From: Planctomycetota bacterium
GTDB taxonomy: Bacteria > Planctomycetota > UBA1135 > UBA2386
Length of the DNA: 64,000 nt
Direction: 5' to 3'
NCBI GenBank assembly: GCA_028281765.1
Contig: JANQJF010000055.1
Coordinates: 1-64,000, forward strand
Shown: piece by piece, positions 19,655-27,927 of the stretch
How the letters are laid out: the number at the start of each line of letters is the position of its first letter
Position numbering within the stretch: the stretch's first letter is position 1
Notes under the pieces: generated by a model
What the model was told of the DNA's origin: nothing
Databases searched by the model: none
The model's input: only the letters and a program-made list of their open reading frames with translations
Position numbers and translations under genes: made by a program

Positions 19655-20488
19655 ATGCCCGAGCTCCCCGAAGTCGAAACCGTCCGGCGCGGCGCGGAAG
19701 CGTGCCTCGTCGGGCGCCGGCTCGAGAAGGTGACGCTCAAGCGGCCCGACCTGCGGTGGCCGATCCCAATCCAAGCGGTACACAAGCTCAAGGGTCGCAC
19801 GTGCACGGCAATCGATCGGCGCGCGAAGTATCTGCTGATGCACATGGACGGGCCGGGGGAACCGGTCGCGCTCGTGCACCTCGGGATGAGCGGGCGTCTC
19901 TTCGTCGACATCGCGTCGGACGAGCCGGAGTACCGCCTGCACGAGCACTGGCGCATGCGCTTCTCGGGCGACCATGTGCTGCGGTTCGTCGATCCGCGCC
20001 GGTTCGGCTCGCTCGACGTGACGCCGCGCGCGGAACTGGCGACCCACCCACTTCTCGCGGACCTCGGTCCGGAGCCGCTCGGCGACGGGTTCGACGGCAA
20101 GGCGCTGTTCGCGATGAGCCGCAAGCGTAAGGTCGCGACCAAGGTCTTCTTGATGGACGCCAAAAACGTCGTCGGCGTCGGCAACATCTACGCGTCGGAA
20201 GCGTGCTTCCGCGCCGGCGTCCGGCCGCGGCGCCAGGCGGGCAGCCTGACCCGAGCCGAGTGCCAGAGAATCGCCGACGCCGTCCGGGCCGTCCTCAGCG
20301 ACGCGATCGAAGCCGGCGGCACGACCCTGCGGGATTACGTCGGGGTCGGCGAGGACACCGGCTACTTCCAGCGGGAGCTCGCGGTCTATGGCCGGGACGG
20401 CGAGCCGTGCCGGTCCTGCGAATCGCCGATCAAGCTGATTGTGACGGGGCAGCGCTCGACCTACTACTGCCCCCGATGCCAACGATGA
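19655..20488 (+). CDS. mutM: Formamidopyrimidine-DNA glycosylase
   Basis: This 277-residue repair enzyme excises 8-oxoguanine and ring-opened purines and then cuts the abasic site. It begins MPELPEVETVRRG, giving the catalytic P2 and E3 after Met removal, and K58 in RRAKYLL is the conserved lysine. The helix-two-turn-helix part includes NVVGVGNIYASEACFRAG. The C-terminal zinc finger is complete (CRSCES ... YYCPRC). The stop overlaps the following small gene as ATGA (20485-20488). Confidence 0.97.
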   Translation: MPELPEVETVRRGAEACLVGRRLEKVTLKRPDLRWPIPIQAVHKLKGRTCTAIDRRAKYLLMHMDGPGEPVALVHLGMSGRLFVDIASDEPEYRLHEHWRMRFSGDHVLRFVDPRRFGSLDVTPRAELATHPLLADLGPEPLGDGFDGKALFAMSRKRKVATKVFLMDAKNVVGVGNIYASEACFRAGVRPRRQAGSLTRAECQRIADAVRAVLSDAIEAGGTTLRDYVGVGEDTGYFQRELAVYGRDGEPCRSCESPIKLIVTGQRSTYYCPRCQR

Positions 20489-20688
20489 CGCAAAGCCTGG
20501 ACGATCTGGATCGCGCGATCCTCGCCGCGATGGCCGTCGAAGGCGTCGACGCGACATATCGCAGCGTCATCCGTACCTATGTCGAGGATCGCAGCGATAC
20601 TTGGCGCCGCTGCTGCGACAGCGCCTGCGACCCGTGCATGCTGCAGATCGGGCGAATCGTCGACGCCGTGCGCAGCCGCGACGACTGA
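20485..20688 (+). CDS. Small Cys-containing protein coupled to mutM
   Basis: This 67-residue protein's ATG overlaps the mutM stop, so it is translationally coupled. It is acidic at the start (SLDDLDRAILAAMAVEG) and has a tight cysteine cluster WRRCCDSACDPCMLQI near residues 40-55, spaced like a metal or iron-sulfur site (CC-x3-C-x2-C). No family is recognised. The context hints at DNA repair or a redox role, but this is inference from position only. The next gene is convergent, three bases away. Confidence 0.65.
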   Translation: MTQSLDDLDRAILAAMAVEGVDATYRSVIRTYVEDRSDTWRRCCDSACDPCMLQIGRIVDAVRSRDD

Positions 20689-20690
20689 GG

Positions 20691-23255
20691 TCAGCGCCGG
20701 ATTCGCTCGACCACCCCGGGGCGCAGCCGCACGGTCACGGAGTCGACGACCTCGCCGTCCTTGATCAGGTTCACGACTGTCGCGTCCGAGGTCACGGTCA
20801 CGATGCCACTCTTGCCCCCTTCGAGAACGAGAATGCGGCCGTTCGAGTGCCCGTCCGCCCGCATCTGCAGGATCTCGGCCGGGGATCCGTCGTGGTCGTC
20901 GACGGAGATCGCGTCCGCAATCGAGGGATCGCTGAGCTCGACGTCGATGTGCGCCCGCGCCTGCACCGAGACCACGACGTTCGTCGGATCCATGATCGCT
21001 TCGACGCCTGCGTAGAACGGCAGGATCTGGTCGTTGATCAGGAAGAACTGCAGCGCGGTCATTGGCACGTCCTTCATGACGAAGACGCCCTCGTCGTCGC
21101 ACACGACGGCCTTGGTCTGGAACCAGCGCGTCAGGTGGATCTTGCCGCCGCGCACCTGCACGCGGTCGTTCATGACCGGCAGGTAGGGCACGATCGAGAC
21201 GCGGGGTACCGGGTCGCCGTGGTGCGTGACGACGCGGCCGCGGACCTCGGGCCATACGTCGGGCTCCGGCACCCGCACCTCGGCTGACGTGACGCCCGCG
21301 GGAATCGGATCGGACACGTGCTCCCAGCCGAGACCCGACTCGATGACGCGAATCCGGTAGCTGCGGTTCTGCAGTCCTTCGATCTCGAAGCGTCCCTGCG
21401 TGTCCGTCGACACCCACGGCATCATCGCGTTCGACGTCGTCACCGGTCGCGCCGACCCGGTCGTGCTCTCGTAGCGCTGCAGCTGCCACGTCGCCGACTC
21501 GAGCGCGAGTGGCGGCAGCGGCTTGCCGGCGGCGAGGCCCTCGACCTGGAGCGGCAGCATCCCCATGACGCCGAAGCGGGACGGATCCGCGAGCAGCACC
21601 TTCGCACCCACCACGGGTTCACCCTCCGCGCCGACCACGCGCCCCGCGATGCGCCTCGTCTCTTCGCCGAGCTGCAGGGTCACGAAGTCGGTTGCCGAGT
21701 CCGGCTGCTCTTGGGTCGCCGGCTGGTATCCCGGCTCCACCGCGAGGATCTCGTCCCCGCGCTCGAGCTCCCTACGATCGAACGCGAAGAAGCCGCGATC
21801 GTTCGTCCGCGTCATCGCCGTGCCGCAGGCGACGCGGGCACGAGACGCCGGGGAGCCATCCGGTCGCACCACGCGACCGTGCAGCGCCGTCTCGCTGCCG
21901 GACGCATCGGCGCAGGCGAGGCGGAACTCGAGCATCTGCACGGACACGAGCGGCAGGTCCAAGACCTTGGGCTCGAAGCCTTCGCACGTCGCGAACAGCG
22001 TCGCGCCGGAGATCGCCGGAAGGCGCTCGAGGGAGAACGTTCCGTCGTCCTCGGCACCTGCCGACCAACTCGGCTGGAACGACGCGTCGAGCAGCTCGGT
22101 GAAGCGCGTGCGGAAGTCGCTCGGCAAGGACAGGCTGACCTCCGCATCGGCGAGCGCGTTGCCGGACTCGTCGACGACGTGGCCGCTCAGCGAAAGCGCG
22201 CGCGCGGCGACGACGATCGGATCGATCGTCGCACCGGCCCGCCAGTGGCCCGCGCGCACGGTGACCCATTCGGCGTCCGCGACCTCGAGCCGCAGGGTCT
22301 CCCGATCGGTGTTGACGGAGAACCAGCCCGACGTGCCGGAGGTCACGAAGTCACGACCCGGATCGGAGCAACGGATCGGCAGACCCGTCACGCCGAGCCC
22401 GTCGCCGTCGACGATGCGACCGCGCACGGTCTGCTGCCCCTTCGGCGCGGGCTCCTCGGCCGGCGCCGCAACGACTCGGCTGCGTTTCGCGTCGGCGCCG
22501 CGACCTTCGCCTGCATCGCCGCCCGAGCCGCGGCCCAACCGCGTCGCGTCGTCATCCCCACCGTCACGAACGACGACGGTGCCATCCTGCGGCCGGAGAT
22601 CCTCGGGCCACGCGAAGAAGGCGCCGACGACGAGAGCTGCCGCGCCGATGATCCAGAGCTTGGTGTTCACTGCAATTCCTCCGACAGTCGTGACGGCGGC
22701 AACCGGACCGATCCGGTTCGCCAGTGGGAGGAGCGCACACACCCATGCCCGTCGATCGGAGCCGTACGACTCGTCCAGCCGAGTCCGCAGCATCGCGAGC
22801 CCGCGATGCAGTCGACTCTTGACGGTCGCCACCGGCACGCCCTGCCGCGCCGCGATCTTGCGCGGCGGCAGGTTCTCGTAGAACCGCAGCAGCACCGTGG
22901 TGCGGAACGGTTCTTCGAGTGCGTAGATCGCCTCCGCCAACTGACGCTGCACGTGGAGACGCTCCACGAGCTCGTCGGTCGGAGGGGTCGGTTCCGGACG
23001 CGCCGAGGCGCGCTCCCGCGACTCTCGCGCCCGATCGCGGCGATGCCGCTCCGACACGAGGTTGCGGAGAACCGTGGCCAGCCACCCGCGGACCATCCCG
23101 ATCCGCTGCGGCTGCTGCTCCAGCGCCCGCACGACGACTTCCTGCGTCAGATCGTCGGCGAGATCGGCGTCGCGGACGAGGCTGTGGGCCAGGCCGCGAA
23201 GCCAGCCGACGTGCTGGAGCAGGAGGTCGTTGGTGGGGATGGATGTATCGCTCAT
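20691..23255 (-). CDS. ECF sigma factor fused by a membrane helix to carboxypeptidase-regulatory-like domains
   Basis: This is an 854-residue protein. From the chosen ATG (23253-23255) region 2 is at about 25-75 (DLADDLTQEVVVRALEQ) and region 4 at about 112-165 (LPPRKIAARQGVPVATVKSR). A membrane helix follows at about 199-217 (LWIIGAAALVVGAFFAW). The remaining 600 or so residues are repeated beta-sandwich modules of the CarboxypepD_reg type (VRGRIVDGDGLGVTGLPIRC, LSGHVVDESGNALADAEVSL and others). The sigma part must face the cytoplasm and the modules the other side, which makes it a tethered regulator with its own sensor or adhesion part. C-terminally extended ECF factors are known from planctomycetes. 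How the sigma part is released is unknown. An earlier in-frame start at 23330 is possible. Confidence 0.85.
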   Translation of the reverse strand: MSDTSIPTNDLLLQHVGWLRGLAHSLVRDADLADDLTQEVVVRALEQQPQRIGMVRGWLATVLRNLVSERHRRDRARESRERASARPEPTPPTDELVERLHVQRQLAEAIYALEEPFRTTVLLRFYENLPPRKIAARQGVPVATVKSRLHRGLAMLRTRLDESYGSDRRAWVCALLPLANRIGPVAAVTTVGGIAVNTKLWIIGAAALVVGAFFAWPEDLRPQDGTVVVRDGGDDDATRLGRGSGGDAGEGRGADAKRSRVVAAPAEEPAPKGQQTVRGRIVDGDGLGVTGLPIRCSDPGRDFVTSGTSGWFSVNTDRETLRLEVADAEWVTVRAGHWRAGATIDPIVVAARALSLSGHVVDESGNALADAEVSLSLPSDFRTRFTELLDASFQPSWSAGAEDDGTFSLERLPAISGATLFATCEGFEPKVLDLPLVSVQMLEFRLACADASGSETALHGRVVRPDGSPASRARVACGTAMTRTNDRGFFAFDRRELERGDEILAVEPGYQPATQEQPDSATDFVTLQLGEETRRIAGRVVGAEGEPVVGAKVLLADPSRFGVMGMLPLQVEGLAAGKPLPPLALESATWQLQRYESTTGSARPVTTSNAMMPWVSTDTQGRFEIEGLQNRSYRIRVIESGLGWEHVSDPIPAGVTSAEVRVPEPDVWPEVRGRVVTHHGDPVPRVSIVPYLPVMNDRVQVRGGKIHLTRWFQTKAVVCDDEGVFVMKDVPMTALQFFLINDQILPFYAGVEAIMDPTNVVVSVQARAHIDVELSDPSIADAISVDDHDGSPAEILQMRADGHSNGRILVLEGGKSGIVTVTSDATVVNLIKDGEVVDSVTVRLRPGVVERIRR

Positions 23256-23383
23256 CAGGGGAAGGGATGCAGCGAGGGGGGAATCGTTGGCGGGGAGTTT
23301 TGGGGATTTTGCCGGAAATCCTCCGACCAACCCCGAGCTCGCCGGATCGCGCTCGAGCCTTGCGCAGTTTCCAGGACACTCCG

Positions 23384-23480
23384 TTCGGACACGGACCCGG
23401 GCACGTTCACGTTCACGGGAAGGATCTCGGATCCCGTGTCCCGACCCGTGAACGTGAACGTGCCCGAGTCCGTGTCCGAA
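23384..23480. repeat. Long near-perfect inverted repeat (36-nt arms)
   Basis: The arms at 23384-23419 and 23445-23480 are complementary at 35 of 36 positions; the core is cacgttcacgttcacggg. The 25-base loop carries a small ggatc/gatcc repeat. It lies 26 bases past the stop of the sigma fusion at 23507 and upstream of the next sigma fusion. In minus-strand RNA it would form a very stable hairpin, though without a U-run. A transcription-blocking or RNA-stabilising element or a mobile palindrome are the main options. Confidence 0.85.
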
Positions 23481-23506
23481 AAGTGCCCGAAAGCGCCCCC
23501 GCCCCC

Positions 23507-26281
23507 CTAATCCGCCACCAGCTCCACCCCCACCCGCACCAACTCATCCACCTTCGCCTCCACGCTGCACCGCACCGGCCGATACCCATCGACGCGCACA
23601 ATGAACTCGTGCCGTCCCGGCACCCACGCCCCCTCCAACACCACCAAGTCGTCACAGCGCGGAGTCGGGCGACTCGACCAAGCCTGCCGGTGGTCGTGGC
23701 CGACGAACGCCACCGCCTCGCCGGCCGGCGCGGTTTCGATCCGCAGACCGTCCCAGTTGCCGCTCGCCGGGAGCGTCGCCGCGCGCAGCCGCAGTGCGAT
23801 CTGCCCCTTGGGTTCCGCAACGATGCGCAGCGCGAGCTCTTGGCCCTGCTCGATCACGATCTCCTGCTGGTGCAGGCCGCGCGCGTAGCTGTCGAGTCGC
23901 GGCGCGTAGAGCACTTCTCTGCCGAGCAGAACGTCGAGGCTCCAGCGACCGGCGATCAGCTGCCACTTGCGCCCGCCGTCGGGCGGCACCATGCGGCGGT
24001 CGTTGTGCTCGAGTTCGCGATCCAGGCAGCGCAGCACGGCGCCGTAGTTCGACAGCGGATCGCCGTTCTCGTCGACGACGACGAGATGCAGTGAGCCGTA
24101 GCGATCCTCGGCGACGAGCGGCAGCTGACGAACCGATCGGTAGACACCGACCAGCGCGTCGTGTCGAAGGAAGTCGGCCCGCGCCAGCTCGTCTTGGACT
24201 TCGAATCGCCAGACCCACTCGAACGGGCTGAGCAGCATGAGGCGACCGTCGGCGTCGACGCAGAACGGGGAGTTGCGCGATGCCAAGCCGACCTCGGGGA
24301 AGCCCGGGTACTTCCGTGGGCTCGGCCACTTGCCCGCGGGGTCCCAGCCCTGCGCCAAGAGGTCGATGCCGGGGAGCAGGCTACCCTGTTCGTCGAGGAG
24401 CTCGATGGTCACGAGCTGTCGCTCGAGGCGCAGCGTGACGGTGTCACTGCCCGGGCGCGCAACCGTGAGTTCCGTGCGGCCCGCGCTGTCGCGCACGAAC
24501 ACGGCGTAAACCGCTTTCGGGTCGAGGCCGCGACAAACGAACGCGCCATCCCTGTCGGTGATCGGCTCTCCGCGAACGTGCACGGCGAGTCCGTCGCGGA
24601 GCGCGTACGGACGCCTGCGCGATCCGTTGCCGAACAGCGACTTCCGGATCACGTTGCTGTCGGCATTCGCCAGCTCGGGATCGATCTCGGTGACGACGAC
24701 GGGGAAACCGGCCAGACCGCCACCATCCCCGAGCACGACGCGACCGCGAATCTCGGATCCTGCCGCCAGCGCGACATCGCCGACGTCGTAGGACTCTCCC
24801 TCCTCGACACGCGGCACGGCGACTGTCGCGGCACCAAACCGAGCATCGATTGCCGCAATCCGATCCGGCGGGGACTCGGGGTCCTCGACCGGGACGCAGA
24901 ACGCGCCATCGACCGCGGAGCGCTGATAGGTGTCGACGAACCGAGCTTGGCCGTCGCGCAACGAATACAACTCGACGCCGGCCAGCGGTTCGCCGCGGTG
25001 GTCGACGACGCGGCCGCGGATTCCGACCGCGGTGCGGAACTCGACCTCGGCGGAGAACGCACGCGGCTCGGTGCTCCGCGGCAGCCCGAGGATCTCCTTT
25101 CGCACGCCGGCAGTCGGGTGCGTGACGTGCACGAACACGAAGCACGAACACCGCGCGAGCACCGAACGCGCGCGCACGGCGTCGAGCGAACATCGAGAAC
25201 GACCGTCCGCGTCGGTCACGCCTTCGGCGATCGATTCGCGCACGCTATCACCCTGCCGCTGATTGACGATCTGGATACCCCGACTCGCGACCCACACTTC
25301 GACGCGGGCACCTGCGACCGGAGCGCCTGACGACTGCCGTGCCAGCACGACCAGCGGCCAGGCGACGGATGGCTCGGCGTTCGTATCCTGGCGCTCCACG
25401 GTTTCGGTCAAATCCGACGACTCGGTCGACGCCGTCTCGAAGTCCGCGACTTCGGGTGTCGGCCGCGGCCGCTCGACGTCGCGATCCGATGGCTCGGTCG
25501 GCGTGTCGATCAGAAAGCCGATGCATAGGAGCAGCGCGACACCCGCCGCGACGATCGCCGTTGCCTTGCCGTGCATGGCCCACCATCCTCCTGCTGTTCC
25601 CAGAGCGGCCGCGGTCGCGACGCCGCCAGACGAGCCCTCCGTCACCACGGTGGCCGCCTTCGCCATCGCCGCCGCTCGTTCGAGAACGTGCACTCGCACG
25701 TTCGCGAGCAGCTCGTCCGAGCTCGCCAGCCAGCCGGCAACTGCGACGCTGGCCGGCAGTGCGTCCCTCAACTTCGCCAAGCCGCGATGCACCTGTGCCC
25801 GCACCGTGCCGATCGGCAACTCCAACGCACGCGCGATCTCGACCTGCTGCAGGCCGTGAACGAGCCGAAGGCGCAGAACCTGCCGGTAGTGCACGGGCAA
25901 CGCATCGATGGATTCGACGACTCGTGCGAACGTCTCGTCGGACTCCGCGAGTCGCGCGGGATCGAGTGAGTCCGCCGCCAGATCCGCAGCTCGATCGACC
26001 GACACTTCTCGGCGCGTGCGCTGCCGACGCCACTGCATTCGCGCTTCGTTGTGCAAGACCGTCGCCAACCATGGCCAGAGCGGTCGATCCCGATCCCATG
26101 TCGCGCCCTTGGATATCGCGGCGAGGAACGTCGATTGCACGAGGTCTTCGGCCGTGCCGTCGGCACCCGTCACGTGAGCCGCAAGCAGCAGCAGGCGACC
26201 GGCGGTCGCATCGAACACTCGGCCGAGGGCGTTGGGATCCGCGTTGTCGAGCCAGGCGGTGAAATCGCGTTCGAGGGACAC
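23507..26281 (-). CDS. Second ECF sigma-membrane-extracytoplasmic fusion protein
   Basis: This 924-residue protein starts with GTG. Region 2 (GTAEDLVQSTFLAAIS, then WPWLATVLHNEARMQWRRQR) lies at about 41-88 and region 4 (GLQQVEIARALELPIGTVRA) at about 143-162. A membrane helix is at about 240-258 (ATAIVAAGVALLLCIGFLI). Several carboxypeptidase-regulatory-like modules follow (IRGRVVDHRGEPLAGVELYS, IRGRVVLGDGGGLAGFPVVV). Same architecture as the neighbour at 20691 but diverged, so not a recent duplicate. The N-terminal sigma part would contact RNA polymerase while the C-terminal two-thirds lies outside. The next upstream gene on this strand starts 88 bases away. Confidence 0.85.
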   Translation of the reverse strand: MSLERDFTAWLDNADPNALGRVFDATAGRLLLLAAHVTGADGTAEDLVQSTFLAAISKGATWDRDRPLWPWLATVLHNEARMQWRRQRTRREVSVDRAADLAADSLDPARLAESDETFARVVESIDALPVHYRQVLRLRLVHGLQQVEIARALELPIGTVRAQVHRGLAKLRDALPASVAVAGWLASSDELLANVRVHVLERAAAMAKAATVVTEGSSGGVATAAALGTAGGWWAMHGKATAIVAAGVALLLCIGFLIDTPTEPSDRDVERPRPTPEVADFETASTESSDLTETVERQDTNAEPSVAWPLVVLARQSSGAPVAGARVEVWVASRGIQIVNQRQGDSVRESIAEGVTDADGRSRCSLDAVRARSVLARCSCFVFVHVTHPTAGVRKEILGLPRSTEPRAFSAEVEFRTAVGIRGRVVDHRGEPLAGVELYSLRDGQARFVDTYQRSAVDGAFCVPVEDPESPPDRIAAIDARFGAATVAVPRVEEGESYDVGDVALAAGSEIRGRVVLGDGGGLAGFPVVVTEIDPELANADSNVIRKSLFGNGSRRRPYALRDGLAVHVRGEPITDRDGAFVCRGLDPKAVYAVFVRDSAGRTELTVARPGSDTVTLRLERQLVTIELLDEQGSLLPGIDLLAQGWDPAGKWPSPRKYPGFPEVGLASRNSPFCVDADGRLMLLSPFEWVWRFEVQDELARADFLRHDALVGVYRSVRQLPLVAEDRYGSLHLVVVDENGDPLSNYGAVLRCLDRELEHNDRRMVPPDGGRKWQLIAGRWSLDVLLGREVLYAPRLDSYARGLHQQEIVIEQGQELALRIVAEPKGQIALRLRAATLPASGNWDGLRIETAPAGEAVAFVGHDHRQAWSSRPTPRCDDLVVLEGAWVPGRHEFIVRVDGYRPVRCSVEAKVDELVRVGVELVAD

Positions 26282-26369
26282 GGGAGAGTTATGCCGGAGG
26301 GGCAGGAAACGTTGCGGGGGCGGGGATCATTTTCTCGGGATTCCTCACCGACCGAGCAGTTCGCTCCCG

Positions 26370-27470
26370 CTACGCCTGCTGCACCGCCCTCTCCAACGCC
26401 TTCCGCCGCCGCTTGCCCCGCTCCTTCCGCCACACCGCGTCTCGATACCGTCCATCGAACGCGACCAGCGCCACGAGCCCCGTGAAGAAGAACGCCCCGG
26501 CCCACCCTCGGAACGCGGGCGCGAGCACCTCGATCCCGAGCACCGTCGCCATCGCGATCGCGGGTAGCCAGTAGCTCGACCGCTCGGAGCGCGAGCCCGC
26601 TCCACCGGTCGACGAACGCCACAGCAGCGCGCCGACGACGAGCATCGCGTACGGCGCCCAGTCCGGATATCGCACGCCATCGACCTCGATCGTGAGGATC
26701 GACAGCACGGCCCCGATCTCGACGAGACCGAGCCCGACGATCGCGCGCGGCGCGCGGCCACGACCCGTCCCGAGACGGCGGCGCAGCTGGCGCACGCGCA
26801 GAAACAGGATCGTGCCGAGGATCAGGAACAGCAGGCCGCCATTCACGAGGACCGGGATCAGCCACGCTTCCCCGGCGACGCGCTCGGATGCCACGCCCTT
26901 CAGGGCACCGCGGAGCGTCGCGTTTCCGCTCGGCAGATCCGTGCCTCGGAGGACGGCAGCGACGCCGGACGACATCACGCCGTTCCGCGCCCGCCTCGCG
27001 AGCTCGAGTTGCGCGGCCTCTCGTACGGCCGGCGCCAGCGCGAAGCGCGCGACGTCGAGGAGGTCGACGGCACTCAGACCACCGGGCACACCCGCCGCGG
27101 CGGGATCGAGCGTGACCCGGGCCGCGTTCCACCGGAAGCTCGACCGGGCGAAGCGCGTCGCGGGAGCGCGCCCACTCACGAGCGGGGCCAGGGCTTCGAA
27201 CGTGTCCGCGGCTTCGAGATCCAGCGCGCCTCGCGCGACGCGCGGCAGGACAAACGCCTCGATCCCCGGCGCTCCGGCCGCATCGCAGGCGCGTCGCATC
27301 CGATCGCGCCAGGCCGCGAGTCCGGAATCGGCCGCCGCGTCCGACTGCGGATCGATCGCCGCGAACAGCGTGAACGCCAGCGCGCCCACTCCGCTGTCGG
27401 CCCACTCGTCGGCAATCGCACTCACCGGCATCGCCAGCCCGACGGTCACGGTCACGTCGTCGTGCAGCAT
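26370..27470 (-). CDS. Multi-span membrane protein next to a broken sigma gene
   Basis: The 366 residues from ATG 27468-27470 begin MLHDDVTVTVGLAMPVSAIA. A soluble part of about 225 residues is followed by four or so membrane helices (GLLFLILGTILFLRV, IVGLGLVEIGAVLSILTI, AMLVVGALLW, AGAFFFTGLVALVAF) and a basic tail. No family is recognised. The start is doubtful: no ribosome binding site is visible and the N-terminus starts abruptly. The sigma fragment just upstream reads into this region in another frame. A deletion that joined the two genes could have removed the original 5' end. Confidence 0.6.
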   Translation of the reverse strand: MLHDDVTVTVGLAMPVSAIADEWADSGVGALAFTLFAAIDPQSDAAADSGLAAWRDRMRRACDAAGAPGIEAFVLPRVARGALDLEAADTFEALAPLVSGRAPATRFARSSFRWNAARVTLDPAAAGVPGGLSAVDLLDVARFALAPAVREAAQLELARRARNGVMSSGVAAVLRGTDLPSGNATLRGALKGVASERVAGEAWLIPVLVNGGLLFLILGTILFLRVRQLRRRLGTGRGRAPRAIVGLGLVEIGAVLSILTIEVDGVRYPDWAPYAMLVVGALLWRSSTGGAGSRSERSSYWLPAIAMATVLGIEVLAPAFRGWAGAFFFTGLVALVAFDGRYRDAVWRKERGKRRRKALERAVQQA

Positions 27471-27480
27471 AAAATGCCGG

Positions 27481-27840
27481 GCGACGTACGGAGCCCCCGA
27501 TCCGTTCGAGGTCGGCCGGGCTCCGCTTGGCGGCGTTCTGATGCTCGACCAGGTTGAGCATGCGGTTGCGCGCGATCCCGCAGAGCCAGCCGAGGAACGC
27601 GCGCTCACCGAGCCACTCGAGCCGCCCCAGGGCGTCATGAGCGGCGAGGAACGTCTCCTGGACGATGTCCTCGACCTGCGCCACGCCGACGCTGCCGCCG
27701 CGCTTCGACAGCTCCACGCGGACGAAGAGCGTCAGGCGCGGTAGCATCGCGCCGAACAGCCGGTCGTAGGCATCCGCGTCGCCGGCGCGCGCGCGGGTAA
27801 GAAGCGAGGAGAGGCGGTGTTGGGTAGAGGCTGTGGTCAA
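27481..27840 (-). pseudogene. ECF sigma factor fragment lacking region 4
   Basis: About 120 residues from ATG 27838-27840 are a good region 2: DADAYDRLFGAMLPRLTLFV, VAQVEDIVQETFLAAHDALG, then AFLGWLCGIARNRMLNLVEH. After ERIGGS the frame turns into Arg-rich sequence with no protein character and stays open for 1.3 kb antisense-like. No region 4 is present in this or the other frames, so it cannot recognise a -35 element. The simplest reading is a sigma gene truncated by deletion, with the junction near 27480. A short anti-regulatory peptide is a less likely alternative. Confidence 0.7.
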
Positions 27841-27927
27841 CTTCGGGCTCCAACCAATGAATCAGGATGTCGAACGGGTTGAGCCGCGGATTCTCGAAAA
27901 ATGGGCGGGGCCGGCCGGGGAGCCCTC

